Below are positions 49,707 through 59,106 of a DNA stretch of 60,457 bases, one piece after another. Position 1 is the first letter of the stretch; every line of letters begins with the position of its first letter. The stretch lies in the NCBI GenBank assembly GCA_019115665.1, contig DXDD01000064.1, positions 1-60,457 on the forward strand, given 5' to 3'. The stretch comes from Candidatus Eisenbergiella pullistercoris. Lineage in GTDB: Bacteria; Bacillota; Clostridia; Lachnospirales; Lachnospiraceae. Below the pieces are notes generated by a model. It was not told where the DNA came from, made no database searches, and saw only the letters and a program-made list of their open reading frames with translations. Made by a program: the position numbers and the translations under genes.

Positions 49707-51443
49707 ATGTTTGATCAGGATTATTCCAAAGACCCTGAGAAAAAGGAAGCCCGGACAGATCAGGAACAGGCGTCCGCGGCAGGCGGCGCGGATCAGGGGC
49801 AGGCCGGGCAGGACTCCGGATACGGCACGCGGCAGCAGGAAGGCGCACAGGAGCAGGCCGGGCGGTATTCCGGCCAGACCGGATACGGAAGCTATTCCTG
49901 GCAGAACGGCTCCGGGTGGCAGAACGAATCCGCCGGGCGTCAGAACGGCTCCGGGTGGCAGAATGAATCCGCCGGGCGTCAGAACGGCTCCGGCTGGCAG
50001 AACGAATCCCGCCAGAACGGCGCTGCCGGGCAGAATGCCGGAGGCTGGCAGAATCCCTATAACAGCCAGAATCAGCATCAGTCCTGGCAGGGCAGCTATC
50101 AGTATGGAGCCGGAAGCGGAAATTACGGAACCGGAAATCCCGGAACCGCCGCCGGAAGGAAAAAGGAGAAAAAGCACAGAGAAAAGAAGCCCATGAATCC
50201 GTTCTGGAAGAAGGCGCTGGCGGTGGTGCTGAGCGCGGTGTGCTTCGGCGTGATCGCCGGGGTGAGCTTCCTGGCGGTGGCTTCGCTCGGGGGCTATCAG
50301 AAGGCTGCGGCTTCCGCGCCGGCCGCGGCTGAGCCGGAAACCGCGCCGGCGGAGCCTGTTCAGGAGCAGGCTGAGACGCAGAGCGGCGGCAGCGCTTCGG
50401 CTTCCGGGGGAACTTCTACCATGGTGGTCACGGATGTGACGGAGGTGGTGGAGCAGGTGATGCCGGCTATCGTGGCGATCACCAATGAATCCGTGACCTC
50501 CATCGAGAGCTTCTGGGGACAGACCTTTGAGCAGCAGCAGGAGTCCGCGGGAAGCGGCATTATCATCGGAGAGAACGACGAAGAGCTTCTGATCGCCACG
50601 AACAATCATGTGGTGGCGGATGCGACTCAGCTTTATGTGAGCTTTATCGACAACGCCATCGTGGAAGCGAAGGTCAAGGGGACCAGTCCCTCCATGGATC
50701 TTGCCGTGATCGCGGTGAAAAAGGAGAATGTGGAGGCCGATACGATGAACGCGATCACCATCGCACAGATGGGAGATTCCGATTCCCTGAAGGTGGGCGA
50801 GCCTGTGATCGCCATCGGAAACGCGCTGGGCTATGGACAGTCCGTGACGACCGGCGTGGTCAGCGCGCTGAACCGGGTGCTTGAGATGGATGAAACGGGA
50901 ACCAGCAACGCGATGATCCAGACGGACGCGGCCATCAATCCCGGGAACTCCGGGGGAGCTCTGCTGGATATCAACGGAGAGGTGATCGGCATCAATTCCA
51001 ACAAGATCGGCGGAAACGCCATTGAGGGCATGGGCTATGCCATCCCCATCTCCGCGGCGCGTCCCATCATCGAGCAGCTGATGAATCAGGAGACGAGAGA
51101 AGCGCTGGGCGAGGCGGAAAAGGGATATCTCGGCATTTCCTGCATCAATGTGACGGCCGCGATGGCGGAAGCCTACGGCATGCCGGAGGGCATCTATGTG
51201 GCGCAGGTATATGAGGGGACCGGAGCGGCGGAAGCCGGCATCGTGAAGGGAGACATCATCACGGGCGTGAACGGGATGACGGTGACGACCCAGGACGATC
51301 TGCTCAACGCGATGCAGTACTATGCGATCGGAGAAACGATCGAGATCACGGTGATGCATGGAAATCCCACAGAAGGCTACGCGGAGGAAACAAGAACGGT
51401 GACGCTGACCTCTCAGGAGGCCATGAACGCCGCGCAGCAGTAA
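49707..51443 (+). CDS. HtrA/DegP-like membrane-anchored serine protease with PDZ domain
   Basis: This 578-residue envelope quality-control protease has a long cytoplasmic Gln/Gly/Asn-rich N-terminus with 13-residue repeats (about 66-101), one membrane helix (about 168-192), an Ala/Glu/Ser linker, a trypsin-like domain and one PDZ domain (about 470-565). The triad is H301 (TNNHVVAD), D331 (SMDLAVI) and S415 (GNSGGALL). GAGGAAAC precedes the ATG at 49707. The 224-bp gap before it holds a possible -10 (TATACT near 49547), a weak U-tract site just after glmS and repeated CCTGCCCGGC motifs. No CssR-like operator could be confirmed. It is convergent with the kinase gene. Confidence 0.93.
   Translation: MFDQDYSKDPEKKEARTDQEQASAAGGADQGQAGQDSGYGTRQQEGAQEQAGRYSGQTGYGSYSWQNGSGWQNESAGRQNGSGWQNESAGRQNGSGWQNESRQNGAAGQNAGGWQNPYNSQNQHQSWQGSYQYGAGSGNYGTGNPGTAAGRKKEKKHREKKPMNPFWKKALAVVLSAVCFGVIAGVSFLAVASLGGYQKAAASAPAAAEPETAPAEPVQEQAETQSGGSASASGGTSTMVVTDVTEVVEQVMPAIVAITNESVTSIESFWGQTFEQQQESAGSGIIIGENDEELLIATNNHVVADATQLYVSFIDNAIVEAKVKGTSPSMDLAVIAVKKENVEADTMNAITIAQMGDSDSLKVGEPVIAIGNALGYGQSVTTGVVSALNRVLEMDETGTSNAMIQTDAAINPGNSGGALLDINGEVIGINSNKIGGNAIEGMGYAIPISAARPIIEQLMNQETREALGEAEKGYLGISCINVTAAMAEAYGMPEGIYVAQVYEGTGAAEAGIVKGDIITGVNGMTVTTQDDLLNAMQYYAIGETIEITVMHGNPTEGYAEETRTVTLTSQEAMNAAQQ
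49902..50009 (+). repeat. 39-bp in-frame tandem repeat in the htrA-like gene
   Basis: Units starting CAGAACGGCTCCGG lie at 49902, 49941 and 49980, 39 bp apart, the last partial. Each encodes QNGSGWQNESAGR. Differences between copies are single bases, so the array is recent and could vary in length. Confidence 0.85.
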
Positions 51444-51449
51444 AGGAGA

Positions 51450-51477
51450 GAGGCTCCGGCCATCAGGCCGGGGCCTC
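51450..51477. terminator. Convergent terminator between htrA-like and kinase genes
   Basis: GAGGCTCCGGCC (51450-51461) pairs with GGCCGGGGCCTC (51466-51477) around ATCA, with one wobble. The flanks are only mildly T-rich (TGTGTTTTC on the plus side). It overlaps the last codons of the minus-strand kinase gene. Confidence 0.6.
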
Positions 51478-53181
51478 CTGTGTTTTCTGATATCTGATCC
51501 GGATCTTTACTGTCGTACCGGCTCCGGGACGGCTGGAGATCTGCAGCCTGTAGTCCCTTCCGAAGTAGCGGGTCAGGCGTTCGTTGATGTTATAAAGTCC
51601 GTATCCTCCTTCCTTCGAGGAAGAAGCCGGGAGGGAGCCGTCCTTCAGCTCAAAGCCCTTTCCATTATCCGTGATTTCAAAATAAATGTCGTTTTCCGAT
51701 CTGTAATTTCGGATCAGGATCCTTCCGCCGCTGCGGATCTCCCGAAAACCGTGCTTGATGGAATTTTCAACCACGGGCTGCAGGATGATCTTAGGGGTGA
51801 GACAGGGGAAGGTATCCGCATCGATCTCCCAGGTCACCTGAAACAGACCGGGAAAACGGATGGCTTCGATCTCCAGATAGCTTTTTACGTGCTCCAGCTC
51901 CTGCGAGACGGGAATCATATCCGCCCCCTTGTGAAGGCCGATCCGGAAAAAGGTGGCGAGCGTGACGATCATGTCATCGATCTCATACTGGCGGTTTTCC
52001 TTGGCCTTCCAGCTGATGGAATCCAGGGCATTATAAATGAAATGCGGATTGATCTGAGACTGGAGCATCCGGATCTCCGCTATGCGCTGTTTTTCCTTTT
52101 CCTGCCGGATCCCGGCGACAAGGCTGCGGATCTCCGCGGCCATTTTGTCAAAGCTGATCTCCAGCGCGGCGATTTCGTTGGAGGGATTCCTGCAGATTTC
52201 CGTATCCTGATCCAGATCAAAATGCTCCATGGCTTTTTTCAGACCGGTCAGATGCCTGATCAGCCGGGAGGAAAGCCGGTTGGCCAGAATGAAGGCGAAG
52301 ATCAGGATCAGAAGATAGGAGACCAGAAGCGTGAGAAGCAGCCGGTTCATCTTGCTGAAAATGGCCTGATTGGACAGAATGCAGGCGATCTTTAAGGAAT
52401 TCTGGATCGAAGGGTTTTCCAGGGAATACTCCGTATACAGATAGCCCGGCTGCGCTGACGGGTTATCCGGAGAGTCCGGAAGAAGCTGGGACGGAATGTA
52501 GGGCCTGGCCCCGATCCAGCTTCTGTCGGGATGAAAAATGATAACGTCGCCGGAGGAAATGAAAAACAGGCAGTTCTCGTCCGGAGAAATGGAATACAGA
52601 GAACTCAGGTTGCTCTCGTCGATATAGAAAACGACGGAGCCGAGCTCCGTATTGGTGGAATAGTTATAAAGGGTCCTGCCGATGACATTATAGGACTTAT
52701 CCCCCAGGCGTATGCTGTCCTCGGAAAACAGAAACCGGTGGCGGGAAAGGGACGAAAGAAAAGCCTGGTCCGGTTCCGGGAAATCGGAGATTTCCGCGCC
52801 GAAGCGGTACAGCGTACCGTCGGTATCGATAAAATCGATCATGGAAACCGTGGAGGTCCGGTTAAGCAGTCTGTCAAATTCCAGCCTGTAAGACGCCTCC
52901 TTCTGCAGGGGATCCTCAGAGGGCGTCCGGTTTGTTTCGTAAAGCCCGCGGCTGGTCATCAGCTGAAGATAGGCGTTGTTCAGCCGGAATACAAGAAGGG
53001 AGAAGTTCGTTCGGATCTCAGAGGAAATGGATTCCATATAATTTTCCGTAAACTCCTCCTGTATGGTATGCCGGACGAAAAAATGCGTAAACAGGATCGC
53101 CGCTCCGGAGGGGAGCATGATGCTGCCAAACAGGAGAAGGAAAAGGAAATTTCTGATTTTCATTTTCAGGCCGATTTTCAT
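51463..53181 (-). CDS. YesM-like sensor histidine kinase
   Basis: This 572-residue membrane kinase senses an extracellular signal, usually sugar availability, and phosphorylates a YesN-type regulator. Two helices (about 10-32 and 285-305) bracket an extracytoplasmic Cache-like domain. HAMP follows, then the His_kinase domain with H380 in INPHFIYNALDS, and the HATPase domain with QPVVENSIKHGF, DNGKGF and GYGLYNI boxes. AGGGAGG lies before the ATG at 53181, overlapping the preceding gene's stop by 4 bp. It is the last gene of the FAD-oxidoreductase, regulator, sensor, kinase operon. The ligand is probably a product handled by the adjacent solute-binding protein. Confidence 0.93.
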   Translation of the reverse strand: MKIGLKMKIRNFLFLLLFGSIMLPSGAAILFTHFFVRHTIQEEFTENYMESISSEIRTNFSLLVFRLNNAYLQLMTSRGLYETNRTPSEDPLQKEASYRLEFDRLLNRTSTVSMIDFIDTDGTLYRFGAEISDFPEPDQAFLSSLSRHRFLFSEDSIRLGDKSYNVIGRTLYNYSTNTELGSVVFYIDESNLSSLYSISPDENCLFFISSGDVIIFHPDRSWIGARPYIPSQLLPDSPDNPSAQPGYLYTEYSLENPSIQNSLKIACILSNQAIFSKMNRLLLTLLVSYLLILIFAFILANRLSSRLIRHLTGLKKAMEHFDLDQDTEICRNPSNEIAALEISFDKMAAEIRSLVAGIRQEKEKQRIAEIRMLQSQINPHFIYNALDSISWKAKENRQYEIDDMIVTLATFFRIGLHKGADMIPVSQELEHVKSYLEIEAIRFPGLFQVTWEIDADTFPCLTPKIILQPVVENSIKHGFREIRSGGRILIRNYRSENDIYFEITDNGKGFELKDGSLPASSSKEGGYGLYNINERLTRYFGRDYRLQISSRPGAGTTVKIRIRYQKTQEAPA

Positions 53182-54149
53182 GAGACGCCTCCCTGTTCTT
53201 TTTCCGGCGAATAGCCGTCAAGCTTTTCGGAAAGAGTTTCCAGACGGGAAACCATATTTCTGGTATAGACGCGGATGAGGAGGACGACGCAGGCCGAGGC
53301 GGCAAGGAAGATGCCGAGCAGGACGGCGGCCATGATCAGCTGCTTCTGAAAGAGCGGCTGCAGGTAGATGGACGCCTGAAAGCACAGGTTGAAATCTTCC
53401 ATGGGAATGCTGATATAGACAAAACGCGAATCCGACCAGGAGGATTCCGTCATCCGAAAGGGCAGCATGTCCGGAAAGCCGGACCCGGCGGCGCGCCCGT
53501 CGAGCTGGATCGGAAGGAAGGTATCCTCGTCAAAGCGGAGGCAGGCGGAAAGATTGTCATGGTAGATGGTCTGCAGGGGTTCGAGGCTTTCCGTGAAAAC
53601 AGAGGGCTGGGGGAAGAGAAGCAGGTATCCTGCCGGAACGCCGCCGTCGTCCCTGACCATATGGATGCAGACCAGCTCCGCGGACGGGGAAGCGGGGGTC
53701 CCGGCCGAAATGCAGCGCCAGCCGCTTTCCTCTCTTCCGGAATAAAAGCTGCCCTGCAGGGCGTCGATGAGCTCCTGCACGCCGCGTTTGGCATAGCTGG
53801 TGGTATAGTAGCTGTAGCTCTCCGTCTGTGTGACAAAGATGAGGCCGGAAAGCTCCGCGTTGGAGGAAAGCATGTCGCGGAACGCCTGATAGAGGGCCGT
53901 GTGAAAGTCAAAGCTCTCGCTCTCCTCATTGGACGGAACGGAAAACAGAAGGGCGGCCTCCTCGATGTTGTTCAAGTGGGCTTCAATGGACTGGGACAGT
54001 ATGGTTCCGGTATGGATCACCTTCTGCAGATAATCCTGACGGAGAAAGCCGGAATACAGCAGAAAAATGACGATCATGTAAATCAGGACCATACCGGAAG
54101 CGGCGATGGAAACGGCATAATTTATTTTTGCGCGGAATCTGTGGAACAT
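53178..54149 (-). CDS. Two-helix Cache-like sensor protein without kinase domain
   Basis: This 323-residue protein has a helix at about residues 10-35, an extracytoplasmic region of about 220 residues, and a second helix at about 270-295 followed by a short cytoplasmic tail. It looks like the sensory half of a YesM-type kinase but ends before any HAMP or kinase domain. AGGAGGAGTT lies before the ATG at 54149, inside the end of the regulator gene. Its own stop overlaps the kinase start by 4 bp. Translation coupling with the kinase suggests a joint receptor, or a decoy that modulates it. Function is inferred from topology and context alone. Confidence 0.72.
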   Translation of the reverse strand: MFHRFRAKINYAVSIAASGMVLIYMIVIFLLYSGFLRQDYLQKVIHTGTILSQSIEAHLNNIEEAALLFSVPSNEESESFDFHTALYQAFRDMLSSNAELSGLIFVTQTESYSYYTTSYAKRGVQELIDALQGSFYSGREESGWRCISAGTPASPSAELVCIHMVRDDGGVPAGYLLLFPQPSVFTESLEPLQTIYHDNLSACLRFDEDTFLPIQLDGRAAGSGFPDMLPFRMTESSWSDSRFVYISIPMEDFNLCFQASIYLQPLFQKQLIMAAVLLGIFLAASACVVLLIRVYTRNMVSRLETLSEKLDGYSPEKEQGGVS

Positions 54150-55732
54150 AACTCCTCCTGTGACTGTCGGCTGCGGTATTCGGAAGGCAGAAGACCGGTC
54201 TGCTTTTTGAACACCTTGCAGAAGTAATTGGAATCCGGATAGCCTGCATTGGCTCCCGCCTCTGAGATGGAGCATTCTCTGCATTTCAGGAATTCGCAGG
54301 CCATTTCGATCCGGTAGCGGGTCAGAAACTCATTGATGGTACAGCCGGTTTCCTGCTTGAACAGACGCATCAGATAGAATCGGTTCATGTGAAGCTCGTC
54401 GGCAATGGAATCCACAGAGATATGGAACGGATAATTCAGGAAAATGTAGTTCTGCACATCCCGGACGGGACCGGAGAGCTGCGCCGGTATCTGCAGGAGC
54501 AGGCCGGCATGATCGAAAATGCAGCCGGTCAGCCGGCGGATATATTCCTTCATTTCAGAAAGCTGCGTCAAAGAAAGGATCTCCACGGCGGGAAGCGGCT
54601 TCCTGCCGAAGATCAGCTTCGTCATTTCCGGAGCGGCGCATGCCGCCGAAAGGATCTGGACGGCAAGCTCCGTCAGAGAATTTTTCAGCATGTCCCAGTT
54701 GATCTCCTTCAGAGAATCCAGTCTGGAAAAATACTGATTCAGGATCTGCTCCGTCACGGGACGGTTGAGCGTCCGGATGCCGGTGAGAAGCTGCGTTTGT
54801 TCGGCAGGGGTAAGCAGGACGGAGGACTGTCCGTCATGGGCGGACGCCTCTCCCTGCGGGGAGCGGAAAAAGAACAGCCCTCCGTCCGGATGCGTCCGCT
54901 TCTGCTGAAACGCCCAGGAGGCCTCCAGATAGGCGTCGCGGATCGAAGTCATTTCCGTAAACAGGCTGCTGACGCCGATGCTCAGAGAAAGCCCCGTCCG
55001 GGACGAATAGGCCCTTCCCGCCTCCTCCAGCCGCGCGCACAGGGTGGTCTGGACAGGAAGGCTGCCGCAGAAGATGAGCGCCGCGATGTGGGGATGCTCC
55101 CCGCCCTTCCGGCAGAGAAGAAAACAGGAGGGAGCGGTGTAGTTTTCCAGAAGAAAAGCGGGCAGGTTCCTGCAGGCTTCCCTGGCGGACGGAGGGTCAG
55201 TCTGATCCGGGCGGACGATGGCCAGGAAAAAGCTGCCGGAGGGCAGCCGGATCCCGTATTCGGCCTCCAGGGACGCGATCGCTTCTTCCGCGGGCAGGGA
55301 CAGCTGCAGAAGCTGGGAAAGAAACAGGGAAGCCGTCTGGGAGCGCTTTGCGAGTATTTTCGCGCGGACTCTGGCGAGGGTTTCAAAGAATTCGGAGTTT
55401 TTCAGGGGCTTGAGCAGATAGGCGAAGGCTCCCTTTTCAATGGCCGATTTGGCATAGCTGAAATCCGGATAGCCGGAAAGGATGATCACCTCCGTGGCCG
55501 GATCCTGCTCCTTGAGCTCTGAGATCAGGGCGAGCCCGTTCTTTCCGTCCATACAGATATCCGTGATAACCACATCGGGTCTGTTCTGCCCGGCAAGGGA
55601 GATGGCGCGGGCCGCCGATTCAGCCTCCCCGACGATCGTAAAGCCCAGCTCATCCCAGTCGTAGCTGTTGCGCATTCCTCTTAACACGTTTACTTCATCG
55701 TCAACGAACATGATTTTCAGAAGATTTTTCAT
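54122..55732 (-). CDS. YesN-like response regulator, AraC-type DNA-binding domain
   Basis: This 536-residue cytosolic transcription regulator has a receiver domain (1-120) with phosphoacceptor D58 in VVITDICMDG, acidic pocket D11-D12, S86 and K108. A long middle region of about 290 residues follows. The C-terminal AraC/XylS helix-turn-helix pair (about 430-530) has MNRFYLMRLFKQETGCTINEF and AGYPDSNYFCKVFKKQTG. AAGGAG lies before the ATG at 55732, overlapping the upstream FAD gene by 4 bp. It should activate genes for the adjacent catabolic or transport system; a shared 18-bp motif in two promoters nearby is a candidate target. Confidence 0.93.
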   Translation of the reverse strand: MKNLLKIMFVDDEVNVLRGMRNSYDWDELGFTIVGEAESAARAISLAGQNRPDVVITDICMDGKNGLALISELKEQDPATEVIILSGYPDFSYAKSAIEKGAFAYLLKPLKNSEFFETLARVRAKILAKRSQTASLFLSQLLQLSLPAEEAIASLEAEYGIRLPSGSFFLAIVRPDQTDPPSAREACRNLPAFLLENYTAPSCFLLCRKGGEHPHIAALIFCGSLPVQTTLCARLEEAGRAYSSRTGLSLSIGVSSLFTEMTSIRDAYLEASWAFQQKRTHPDGGLFFFRSPQGEASAHDGQSSVLLTPAEQTQLLTGIRTLNRPVTEQILNQYFSRLDSLKEINWDMLKNSLTELAVQILSAACAAPEMTKLIFGRKPLPAVEILSLTQLSEMKEYIRRLTGCIFDHAGLLLQIPAQLSGPVRDVQNYIFLNYPFHISVDSIADELHMNRFYLMRLFKQETGCTINEFLTRYRIEMACEFLKCRECSISEAGANAGYPDSNYFCKVFKKQTGLLPSEYRSRQSQEELCSTDSAQK

Positions 55733-57561
55733 GACGGCTCCTTGTGATGGATTTCCTGTGTTTCATCCGCTGTCAGCTCCATGGCATACAGCCTTGCCTT
55801 TCCGGTCCCCCAGGAGGCTTTTGGAACCAGCTTCACCCGCTTTACCGTGCGTTTCAGAGGCAGGAAACGGATCTGCCGATAATTTTCCATCTCGTCGCAG
55901 ACCTTTTCCCAGGTTCCGTCCCCTGCGTCCATCCAGATCTCAAAGGCGCGCAGAAGCGTTCCGGGAACAGGTACCGGTTCGTCGTCCAGGAAGCTGTTGC
56001 ATTTCATGGGATATCTTTTCACATACCATTTCTGATTTTCCCAGGTATCCCGGTTCAGATCGCTGTCAAACACCAGACGCAGGCTCTCTGCATGACGGGG
56101 CTGCGGAAGGGTCAGAATCAGCTCCTCTCCGTGCTCTCCCTCCCAGGCATGGTCTGTTCCCTCAAGACTTCTTTCCAGACCGTCCAGCAGAACCGGAACC
56201 TCCCTTCCGCCGCAGGTGATTCGCGCTCCCTCCATGACAGCCCCGCACTCCCTCCGGTATCCCGGCAGATAACAGCCGTCCTCCAGCAGCTCCTGCTGAA
56301 GAGTATGGATATGCTCCGGCCAGACCTGCGCCGGCCTGATGTGGAGCCGGCAGGCCAGAGCCGCGGCCGTTCCGACTGCCTGTCCCAGGATTCCGCAGGT
56401 GGCCATCACCCTGGTGCTGGAATTGGCCGTATGTGTGGTGCTGATATTGCGTCCGGCGAACATCAGGTTCTCAATATTTGACGAATACAGACAGCGGTAG
56501 GGAATTCCGTAAGGAGAAGGAGCCGGATGAAAAAGATTCGGCTTCTCCTTCGTCTGGAAGCCTCTCGGATCATGATCGTCCATGGTCCATCCCCCGTATC
56601 CGATCAGATCCGGAAAGCGGCCGCCCGTTCGCACATCCTCCTGCTTCAGGATATAAGCCCCCTCATACCTTCTGCTTTCCCTTTTTCCCGGCAGAAAGCC
56701 CATCCATTCCAGGTCCCAGTTCTTTGCGTCCACCTCTCCGCTGTTTTTGATGAAATCCCACACCCCATACGCGATTTTCAAAAGCTCGTCCCGCAGCTCT
56801 TCCGTATCATGGATGGCATCCTTCGTCCCTCCGATTTCCATCCACCAGAAATTGTCCTCCTTCCACTGATCCGGATCCTTCAGGTCCATCCGGTATGGAA
56901 AATCCTCCCTGGTATAATGATGCGCCCATTTCGGCGGAAGGAAGCGCACCGGCCGCCCGGTCTGCCTGGCCTGAATCAGGCAGGACATGCCCATCGTGCA
57001 GGCATCCGCCTTTTCCGGCGCGATGTCCTCTCCGAATTCTTCCCTGCTCTCCCGTCCCATCCGCCAGGCTGCGCCCGTAAGCGGCGCAAGAATGCTGTCT
57101 CCGGAACAGTCCGCGAAAACGCCGGCGTTCACCCGATGATACGTCTGCGTCGTGAGCTGCCAGCCGGTAACGGAGACAATCCGGTTTCCCTGCATTTCAG
57201 CGTCCAGACAGGAGCAGTTTAAAAGCAGCCGGATATTCTTCTCCTGCATCACCATCTCATACAGTACGCTGTCCCAGATGGAAAAATTCATATCCGGATT
57301 CCGATAGCAGTTCACCAGGGCGATTTCCTCCACAAGCCCGGTTTCTCTCAAATCCCTCCCGTTCGCGCCCCGGATCCACATCCGGATTTCGCTGGACGCA
57401 TTTCCGCCGAGCACAGGACGGTCCTGCATCAGCACTACCCGGCTCCCTCTTCTCGCCGCCGCGATGGCGGCGCACATTCCCGCAAGGCCTCCGCCCACTA
57501 CGCAGAAATCGGCCTCATGCTCCTTTACCGGAAAGGTCTCCCGTTCCTTTTTTCTGATCAT
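55729..57561 (-). CDS. FAD-dependent oxidoreductase (FAD_oxidored family)
   Basis: This 610-residue flavoprotein starts with the dinucleotide-binding VVGGGLAGMCAAIAAARRG (GxGxxG at 23-28) and has the PVLGGNASSEIRMWIRGANG segment typical of PF12831 proteins, and the FADCSGDS motif. About 150 C-terminal residues form a beta-rich module. The electron acceptor and substrate are unknown; family members near sugar transporters are thought to oxidise or reduce sugar derivatives. I chose the ATG at 57561, with AAAGGAG 11 nt upstream. The gene heads the operon with the two-component genes, whose start it overlaps by 4 bp, so flavoprotein and sensor are co-regulated. Confidence 0.88.
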   Translation of the reverse strand: MIRKKERETFPVKEHEADFCVVGGGLAGMCAAIAAARRGSRVVLMQDRPVLGGNASSEIRMWIRGANGRDLRETGLVEEIALVNCYRNPDMNFSIWDSVLYEMVMQEKNIRLLLNCSCLDAEMQGNRIVSVTGWQLTTQTYHRVNAGVFADCSGDSILAPLTGAAWRMGRESREEFGEDIAPEKADACTMGMSCLIQARQTGRPVRFLPPKWAHHYTREDFPYRMDLKDPDQWKEDNFWWMEIGGTKDAIHDTEELRDELLKIAYGVWDFIKNSGEVDAKNWDLEWMGFLPGKRESRRYEGAYILKQEDVRTGGRFPDLIGYGGWTMDDHDPRGFQTKEKPNLFHPAPSPYGIPYRCLYSSNIENLMFAGRNISTTHTANSSTRVMATCGILGQAVGTAAALACRLHIRPAQVWPEHIHTLQQELLEDGCYLPGYRRECGAVMEGARITCGGREVPVLLDGLERSLEGTDHAWEGEHGEELILTLPQPRHAESLRLVFDSDLNRDTWENQKWYVKRYPMKCNSFLDDEPVPVPGTLLRAFEIWMDAGDGTWEKVCDEMENYRQIRFLPLKRTVKRVKLVPKASWGTGKARLYAMELTADETQEIHHKEPS

Positions 57562-57672
57562 ATGCTTCTTTTCTCCTTTACCTGTTACATATTTCCACAT
57601 ATTTTTTGCTTTTTCTCATTTGATAATCATACAATATCATAATACGGGAAAAAAGGGCAGAAGAGGATTTCG

Positions 57673-57736
57673 GCACGATATTGCTATTTCCAGTCATTTC
57701 TGTCTTATTGTCCGGGCCGGACAATGTAAAATAAAA
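57673..57736 (+). promoter_or_regulatory. Promoter of second FAD gene with shared 18-bp upstream motif
   Basis: CACGATATTGCTATTTCC lies at 57673-57690. The -35 TTGTCC begins 34 bp downstream of the motif start (57707-57712), and TAAAAT (57731-57736) follows after 18 bp. A palindrome TTGTCCGGGCCGGACAA overlaps the -35. The same motif with the same 34-bp distance to the -35 occurs at 59107. This is the position expected for an activator such as an AraC-type regulator. Confidence 0.7.
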
Positions 57737-57837
57737 TAGAATAAATCAAATAGCCTGCCGCAGAAAAAAGCTGTGTCCGGGTTCCCGAATGGGTGAAGCG
57801 CCGCCTGACGGCGGCAGAATAAGGAGGTATCGGTTTG

Positions 57838-59088
57838 ATGAAAAAGTATGATCTGGCCGTTGTGGGAGGCGGATTTTCCGGCTGCGCCGCCGCCATAAGC
57901 GCGGCGAGGAGCGGCCTTCGCGTACTGCTGGCGGAACAGGGAAACGCGCTTGGCGGGAGCGCCGTAAACTGTCTCGTGAATCCTTTTATGCCGTACTGGA
58001 CGCAGAAGGACGGGAAGAGGACGGACCTTTCGGAGGGGCTGTTCGCGGAAATCTGCGGAGAAATGAGAAAGATCAGCCCGCGCGCCATCGACGGGATCAC
58101 CTTTAACGAAGAATATCTGAAGATCGTCCTGAACCGTATGACGACGGAGGCCGGCGTCGAGCTTCTGTTTCATTCCATGCTCACGGGCGCGTCGGCACAG
58201 AAGGGAAGGGTAAGCTCGATCGAAGTCAGAAACAAATCCGGACGGCTTGATATCTTCGCGGACTATTTTATCGATGCCACAGGGGACGCGGACCTTTCCG
58301 TGTCTGCCGGGTTCCCGGTCAGAAAGGGCAGGGAGAGCGACGGCCTGTGCCAGCCCATGACGCTGTGCTTCCGGATCGCGGATGTGGACTGCGAGGCGTA
58401 TTCCCGGGAATATGCCGGGATCAACGAGCTGTATCAGAAGTTCTGCAGGGAGGGAAAAATAAAGAATCCCCGCGAGGACATTCTCACGTTCCGCATGCTG
58501 GTGGGCGGCGTGGTGCATTTCAATTCCACCAGGATCGTAAAAAGGGATCCCACGGACGCGTTCGACCTCACCAGGGCGGAGCTGGAGGCGAGAGAGCAGC
58601 TTTTTGAGCTTTATACGTTTCTGCGCGACAATACGGAAGCCTTCAGAAACAGCACTCTGCTTGCAAGCGCTTCCTCCATCGGCGTCCGGGAAAGCCGCAT
58701 GATAGACGGCGAATATCTCCTTACGGGGAAGGATCTGACAGACTGCGTGAAATTTGAGGATTCCATCGCGCTGGGCAATTATGACATCGATATCCACAAT
58801 CCGGAAGGGACGGGAACCAGCCATTACTATTTCCCGGAGGGGCAGTATTATACGATCCCCTATCGGGCGCTGATCCCCAGGGGCTCCGAAAATCTTCTGG
58901 TCGCCGGAAGGTGCATTTCCGTGGATCATGAGGCCCAGGCGTCCATCCGGATCATGCCCACCGTCTGCTGCCTCGGAGAAGCCGCGGGCTGCGCGGCGGG
59001 ACTTGCGGCTTCCGCCGGCTGCGGCGTGCGGGACGTAGATGTGGACCGGCTGCATGAGCTGCTTGCCCGAAACAACGCCCGGTTTTAA
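57838..59088 (+). CDS. FAD-dependent oxidoreductase, second copy
   Basis: This 416-residue flavoprotein begins MKKYDLAVVGGGFSGCAAA (GxGxxG at 10-15) and includes NALGGSAVNCLVNPFMPYW, IDATGDADLSVSAG and a C-terminal GRCISVDHEAQASIRIMPTVC. It resembles FAD_oxidored proteins that are near sugar uptake genes. It is shorter than the enzyme at 55729 and lacks that protein's beta-rich tail. AAGGAGGT lies 9 nt before the ATG at 57838. It is divergent from the operon of the first flavoprotein. A motif-bearing promoter precedes it. Substrate and cofactor redox partner are unknown. Confidence 0.88.
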   Translation: MKKYDLAVVGGGFSGCAAAISAARSGLRVLLAEQGNALGGSAVNCLVNPFMPYWTQKDGKRTDLSEGLFAEICGEMRKISPRAIDGITFNEEYLKIVLNRMTTEAGVELLFHSMLTGASAQKGRVSSIEVRNKSGRLDIFADYFIDATGDADLSVSAGFPVRKGRESDGLCQPMTLCFRIADVDCEAYSREYAGINELYQKFCREGKIKNPREDILTFRMLVGGVVHFNSTRIVKRDPTDAFDLTRAELEAREQLFELYTFLRDNTEAFRNSTLLASASSIGVRESRMIDGEYLLTGKDLTDCVKFEDSIALGNYDIDIHNPEGTGTSHYYFPEGQYYTIPYRALIPRGSENLLVAGRCISVDHEAQASIRIMPTVCCLGEAAGCAAGLAASAGCGVRDVDVDRLHELLARNNARF

Positions 59089-59106
59089 AGGAAAAAGAAG
59101 CGGCCG

